Source: CAMBRF01 sp964404035 (GTDB lineage Bacteria; Verrucomicrobiota; Kiritimatiellia; CAIKKV01; CAITUY01). Taken from it: a stretch of 9,283 nt of DNA. The notes under the pieces are model-generated. The model was given only the letters and a program-made list of their open reading frames with translations, was not told the origin of the DNA and did not search any database. The stretch is from assembly GCA_964404035.1 (NCBI GenBank), contig CAYOIT010000170.1, positions 1 through 9,283 of the forward strand, written 5' to 3'. Both the position numbers and the translations under genes were made by a program. Positions 6,350 to 9,283 of the stretch are shown piece after piece (position 1 is the first letter of the stretch; every line of letters starts with the position of its first letter).

Positions 6350-6790
6350 ATGTCATTCACGGTCCTCTTTTTATGTACCGGCAATTACTACCGGAGTCGA
6401 TTCGCCGAGGTGCTGTTCAATGCGTTGGCGGCCGGCGAAAAGGTCAGCCTCCATGCCGAGTCGCGCGGCCTTGCCACGGAGTTGGGTGTGAACAATATCG
6501 GGCCCCTGTCGCCCCACGCCTTGAAGGAACTTCAAAGGCTTGGACTCGGGGACGGCACCATCACACGTTTTCCCCTGCCGGTCAGTGAAGACGATTTCTC
6601 GAAGGCCGACCTCATCGTCGCCCTCGACGAGGATGAGCACCTTGACATGATGCGGCAGCGCCACCCCGAATGGGCCGATCGCGTGGAATACTGGAATGTT
6701 CGGGACCTTTGGGCGGCGCCCCCGGAGGAAGCCCTGCCGGCCATCGGCAGGTTGGTGGAAACCCTGGTCAAGCGGCTGAGACCGCGCTAG
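6350..6790 (+). CDS. Low-molecular-weight phosphotyrosine phosphatase-family protein
   Basis: This 146-residue protein has the LMW-PTP fold signature. The phosphate-binding P-loop C9-x5-R15 (CTGNYYRS) follows the first strand VLFLCTGN, and the general-acid candidate D119 sits in WNVRDLW near the C-terminus. Classical LMW phosphatases carry a second Cys in the loop and Ser-Pro after the Arg; here these are Tyr and Ser-Arg. The NYYRSR loop appears to mark a distinct bacterial subfamily rather than damage. The substrate is unknown: protein phosphotyrosine, small phosphoesters or arsenate-related chemistry are possible, though lack of the extra cysteines argues against arsenate reduction. An in-frame GTG at 6320 would fall inside the promoter, so the ATG at 6350 is preferred. 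No partner kinase is nearby. The stop codon lies in a hairpin shared with the convergent gene. Confidence 0.83.
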   Translation: MSFTVLFLCTGNYYRSRFAEVLFNALAAGEKVSLHAESRGLATELGVNNIGPLSPHALKELQRLGLGDGTITRFPLPVSEDDFSKADLIVALDEDEHLDMMRQRHPEWADRVEYWNVRDLWAAPPEEALPAIGRLVETLVKRLRPR

Positions 6791-6803
6791 GGACAGCGCG
6801 GTC
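6780..6803. terminator. Two-way hairpin overlapping a stop codon
   Basis: GACCGCGCT (6780-6788) and AGCGCGGTC (6795-6803) form a perfect nine-base stem with a six-base loop. The left arm encodes the last residues of the phosphatase-like protein and reaches into its TAG stop. The site is in the short gap to the convergent helicase gene. No T-run follows on either strand, so termination would be of a non-classical kind. Confidence 0.5.
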
Positions 6804-6828
6804 CACCTTGGAGAATACGGTAGCGCAC

Positions 6829-7965
6829 TTAGTCTTCCACGGGAAGAACCCTGCCTTCATAGAGGCAGACTTCTGTCATCTGGATGCCGAGTTCGGACTC
6901 GTAGCGGTCCGCCAGGCGGCCTTCCTGTTCGGTCATCAGCGAGACGGCGTAACCCTTCGCCCCGGCCCGCGCGGTCCGGCCGACACGGTGCAGATAGGCT
7001 TTGCTTTCCGTCGGCATATCGACGTTGAAGATGTGCGAGATCCCCTTGATGTCGAGGCCGCGAGCCGCAACGTCCGAGGCAATCATGACCGTCACGCGGC
7101 CGCTGCGGAAATCATCCATGGCTTTCTTCCGCTCGCTCTTGTCGAAGGCCCCGTGCAGGTCGGCTACCGCGATTTTGTGGTGAGCCAGTTTGGCCGCAAT
7201 GGCCTCGGCGCGTTCGTTGCGGTGGACAAAGACGAGCGCCCGTTCCGGGCGCAACGCATGGATCATCTTGCGTAACACGTCCGGCTTGTCGCGTTCCTCG
7301 CAGAGCAGGTAGAGATGCTCGATGTTGCTGTTCACCTGGCTGGCGCCGGCATGGATCCTGAGCAGTCCGGGTGCCAGGGCTTCCGCCTCGCTGGTACACG
7401 CCGGTTGCTCGGTGGCCGAAACAAAGATCATCTGGCGTTCGCGGGGGACGTGACGCAGGATGGCCCGCATCGTGGTGAGGCTGCTGCCCTCCAGCAGCCG
7501 GTCGGCTTCGTCGATGACCACGGTTTTGACGTTCTGAGCCTTCAGCTTGTTCAGATCGATCAGTTCGTTAATCCGGCCGGGAGACCCGATCACCACCTGC
7601 GGTTTCTTCTTCAGCTTGTCGATCTGCCGCTGCATCAGGGTGCCGCCGATCAGCAGCACGGAACGGATCGGCAGACCGGAGTTCTGCGCCAGGAGACCGG
7701 CCTGCCGCTGGATCTGGATGGCCAGTTCGTGGGTCGGAACAATCACCATGACCTGTGTGGCCTCCAAGGCCGGGTCGATCCGGCAAAAGAGCGGCAACAG
7801 ATAGGCAAGCGTCTTGCCGGTTCCCGTTTCTGAGTTGAGGTAGGTGCTGGTGCCGGTCAAAAGCACGGGTACCGCCTGCTCTTGGATGGGCGTCGGTTCG
7901 GTAATGCTTTCCTTCGTCAATGCCGCTACCAGAGCCGGCGGAAGTCCTAGTTCGTTGAATGTCAT
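6829..7965 (-). CDS. DEAD-box ATP-dependent RNA helicase
   Basis: This 378-residue enzyme unwinds short RNA duplexes using ATP, usually in ribosome assembly, RNA decay or cold adaptation. All core motifs are present: Q motif (EPTPIQEQ), motif I ETGTGKT (46-52), Ia PTHELA (77-82, with His for the usual Arg), GG (107-108), Ib SPGR (128-131), II D152-E-A-D155, III SAT (183-185), IV VFVHRN, V ASDVAARGLD and VI HRVGRTARAG (326-335). It ends soon after motif VI, so it is a minimal two-RecA-domain helicase without the basic or RNA-binding tail of many bacterial paralogues; its specific role is open. The start at 7965 is chosen because a purine-rich AGAGGAG ribosome site lies at 7970-7976 and the helicase fold begins here. 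The frame extends upstream, but that part is unlike any helicase and overlaps the next gene. Confidence 0.94.
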   Translation of the reverse strand: MTFNELGLPPALVAALTKESITEPTPIQEQAVPVLLTGTSTYLNSETGTGKTLAYLLPLFCRIDPALEATQVMVIVPTHELAIQIQRQAGLLAQNSGLPIRSVLLIGGTLMQRQIDKLKKKPQVVIGSPGRINELIDLNKLKAQNVKTVVIDEADRLLEGSSLTTMRAILRHVPRERQMIFVSATEQPACTSEAEALAPGLLRIHAGASQVNSNIEHLYLLCEERDKPDVLRKMIHALRPERALVFVHRNERAEAIAAKLAHHKIAVADLHGAFDKSERKKAMDDFRSGRVTVMIASDVAARGLDIKGISHIFNVDMPTESKAYLHRVGRTARAGAKGYAVSLMTEQEGRLADRYESELGIQMTEVCLYEGRVLPVED

Positions 7966-7982
7966 GGTTCTCCTCTGGACGG

Positions 7983-7991
7983 AGCATAGCA
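7983..7991 (-). promoter_or_regulatory. Possible extended -10 promoter for the helicase gene
   Basis: On the minus strand TGCTATGCT fits the extended -10 pattern (TGn plus TATnnT-like hexamer). No -35 box is visible at normal spacing. Transcription would start just before the ribosome site at 7970-7976. It would allow the helicase to be expressed separately from the gene upstream. Confidence 0.33.
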
Positions 7992-8047
7992 GAAAGCCGG
8001 CGCCCCGCGGGTTAAAAAGACAAGCCCGCCGTTTCCGGTTTTGCCGC

Positions 8048-9178
8048 TCAAAGCCAGCCCGTGGCCCGGGCGAGCAACTTGACATAGTAGACGTAGTTGG
8101 GCCAGGAGACGTCCGAGGGTACGCCATGGTCGCAACTCGGGATGTAGCCGCCATCGCGAATGACAGGCATCAGGCGTTCGATCTCCGCCTCGATCTGGCG
8201 TCCGCCCTTGGCCATCATCCGCTTATCCACGCCTCCGCAATAGGCCATGTTCCGGCCGAACCTGCCACGAAACGCGACGATGTCGTTGCCCGCCGCCACC
8301 TCGATCGGATCGCACATATTGATGCCCGCCTCGATCCAGATCGGGATCAACTCCCCGATGTGGCCGTCCGAATCCATGGCGAAGATCGGCACTTTATGAC
8401 GACGCACGATTTCGGCCCAACGCTGATAGCAGGGGAGGATGAATTCGCGGGTCATGGCCGGTGAGATCATGGCATGCTCTTTATACGCCATATCCTCGGA
8501 CAGGTGAATCTCGTCGGGGGTGACGTGCCGCAAGCCCTCTTCCAGCAGTCCCGCCACGTATTCCTGCCAGAAGTGGATCATCTCGCGGATCCACTCCGGA
8601 TCGTCATGGAACAGGATGCAGAGCGATTCGAACCCGAGCCACTCGCGCAATTGCCAGAAGGGGCCGGAGAACATCCATTGCAGCGGCCAGGTCCGGTCGG
8701 AAAGCCGGCGCCCGAGTTCCGACGCGTCAGCGGGATAGCGGGCGGGGTCGGCCGCGCGATAGCGGCGCTTCATGGCCTCCCAGTCGGCACGGGACTCGAC
8801 GGGGCACTTGATCCAGCGCCGGGTCACGAAGTCCGTGGCGTTGCGAAGGTGCTCGACGGTGAACTCATTGCCGATTTCGCAAATGTTGCCCTTCCAGTCC
8901 TGAACGATCTGGGAGTTCGCTTTGTGCTCCAGCACCTTCTCCTCGAACTGGGGGAGCATCCGTTCGTTGATGGGGAAACCAGGCCCGCCATGCTCCCAGG
9001 GTTGCAGGGTCCCGCCGGCCTGACGGTAGGCATAGTCGTTGATGCTCTTGACGTCCCTCGGGAGGCCGTCCTCGTACCATCTTTTCCGCGTAGACTCACG
9101 GCCCCAGCCCGGGTTCAACGGGACTTTGTCAGGGGTTCCGAACAAATTGCAGGCTAAGTACCGTTCCCTTGCGTTCAT
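8048..9178 (-). CDS. Uroporphyrinogen decarboxylase-fold (methyltransferase-like) protein
   Basis: This 376-residue protein belongs to the URO-D superfamily, which includes haem-pathway decarboxylases and corrinoid-dependent methyltransferases of the MtaA/CmuA kind. The opening NARERYLACNLFGTPDKVPLNPGWG matches this fold, as do the late segments IFAMDSDGHIGELIPIWIEAGINMCDPIEVA (265-295), YCGGVDKRMMAKG (313-325) and GGYIPSCDHGVPSDVSWPNY (343-362). H273, C289, C349 and H351 could bind a metal or substrate. Conserved Arg/Asp positions of the true haem enzyme are not clearly present, so haem synthesis is unlikely. Many PVC-type genomes encode large sets of such paralogues whose substrates are unknown. 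The start has a good GAGGAG site at 9184-9189, five bases from the ATG. No corrinoid-binding protein gene is adjacent. The next gene downstream, the helicase, is 82 bases away and may be separate. Confidence 0.86.
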   Translation of the reverse strand: MNARERYLACNLFGTPDKVPLNPGWGRESTRKRWYEDGLPRDVKSINDYAYRQAGGTLQPWEHGGPGFPINERMLPQFEEKVLEHKANSQIVQDWKGNICEIGNEFTVEHLRNATDFVTRRWIKCPVESRADWEAMKRRYRAADPARYPADASELGRRLSDRTWPLQWMFSGPFWQLREWLGFESLCILFHDDPEWIREMIHFWQEYVAGLLEEGLRHVTPDEIHLSEDMAYKEHAMISPAMTREFILPCYQRWAEIVRRHKVPIFAMDSDGHIGELIPIWIEAGINMCDPIEVAAGNDIVAFRGRFGRNMAYCGGVDKRMMAKGGRQIEAEIERLMPVIRDGGYIPSCDHGVPSDVSWPNYVYYVKLLARATGWL

Positions 9179-9283
9179 GCGGGCTCCTCGTTACGGCGTT
9201 CCATTGGATGCGGGCCAGAATAGACAAAAACCTTTTTCTCACACAGCTATTTATCTGCGGCGGTGGACCAGTGACGGCCCAAA
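9179..9283 (-). promoter_or_regulatory. Upstream region of the URO-D-fold gene
   Basis: This 105-base stretch is more AT-rich than the rest of the window and probably holds the promoter of the minus-strand gene. A TATTCT hexamer lies about 45 bases before the start codon on that strand, next to an AAAAA-GG-TTTTT palindrome (9226-9237). No good -35 box is seen. The window ends here. Confidence 0.35.

Noticed and set aside
8007..8029. Terminator after the URO-D-fold gene
   Set aside because: GCGGG and CCCGC can pair, but on the transcribed minus strand the stem is only five clean pairs with a mismatch, the T-run lies in the loop, and none follows the stem.
7966..8154. Extended N-terminus of the helicase
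   Set aside because: The added 63 residues overlap the end of the URO-D-fold gene and are low in helicase-like content. The start at 7965 has a strong ribosome site right before the Q-motif region.

Overview
The window is GC-rich, densely coding bacterial DNA. Genes have short gaps, Shine-Dalgarno sites and ATGA stop/start overlaps. The mix of genes suggests an uncultured member of the PVC superphylum (Kiritimatiellota, Lentisphaerota or Verrucomicrobiota). The pointers are a uroporphyrinogen-decarboxylase-fold protein of the methyltransferase-like type, an intracellular GH3 glycosidase, an orphan secretion/pilus ATPase and a dispersed GGAACTCA-type repeat. This placement is an inference from gene content, not something the sequence proves.

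Layout. (1) Positions 75-722 hold a type II toxin-antitoxin operon: a Phd/YefM-like antitoxin followed by an overlapping ParE/RelE-like toxin, with a perfect palindromic operator just upstream. (2) Positions 723-1206 are non-coding and rich in inverted repeats, including a 21-base motif present three times. (3) Positions 1207-3835 look like one tightly overlapped operon of an ECF sigma factor, a soluble zinc-binding anti-sigma-like protein fused to an excisionase-type helix-turn-helix, and a protein joining a GspF-type (T2SSF) domain to a complete GspE/PilB-type ATPase. (4) A convergent GH3 beta-glycosidase lies on the minus strand (3895-6198). (5) A low-molecular-weight phosphatase-family protein at 6350-6790 is divergent from it and probably made from a leaderless mRNA. 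(6) Two minus-strand genes follow: a short DEAD-box RNA helicase (6829-7965) and the URO-D-fold protein (8048-9178).

How the genes fit together. The toxin-antitoxin pair is self-contained. The sigma/anti-sigma/ATPase operon is the most unusual part. A transcription switch is translationally linked to a secretion motor that carries a piece of its own membrane platform protein, yet no secretin, pseudopilin, full GspF or prepilin peptidase gene is visible. It may act on secretion or pilus components encoded elsewhere. The remaining genes look like independent metabolic or housekeeping units with no clear functional link to that operon.
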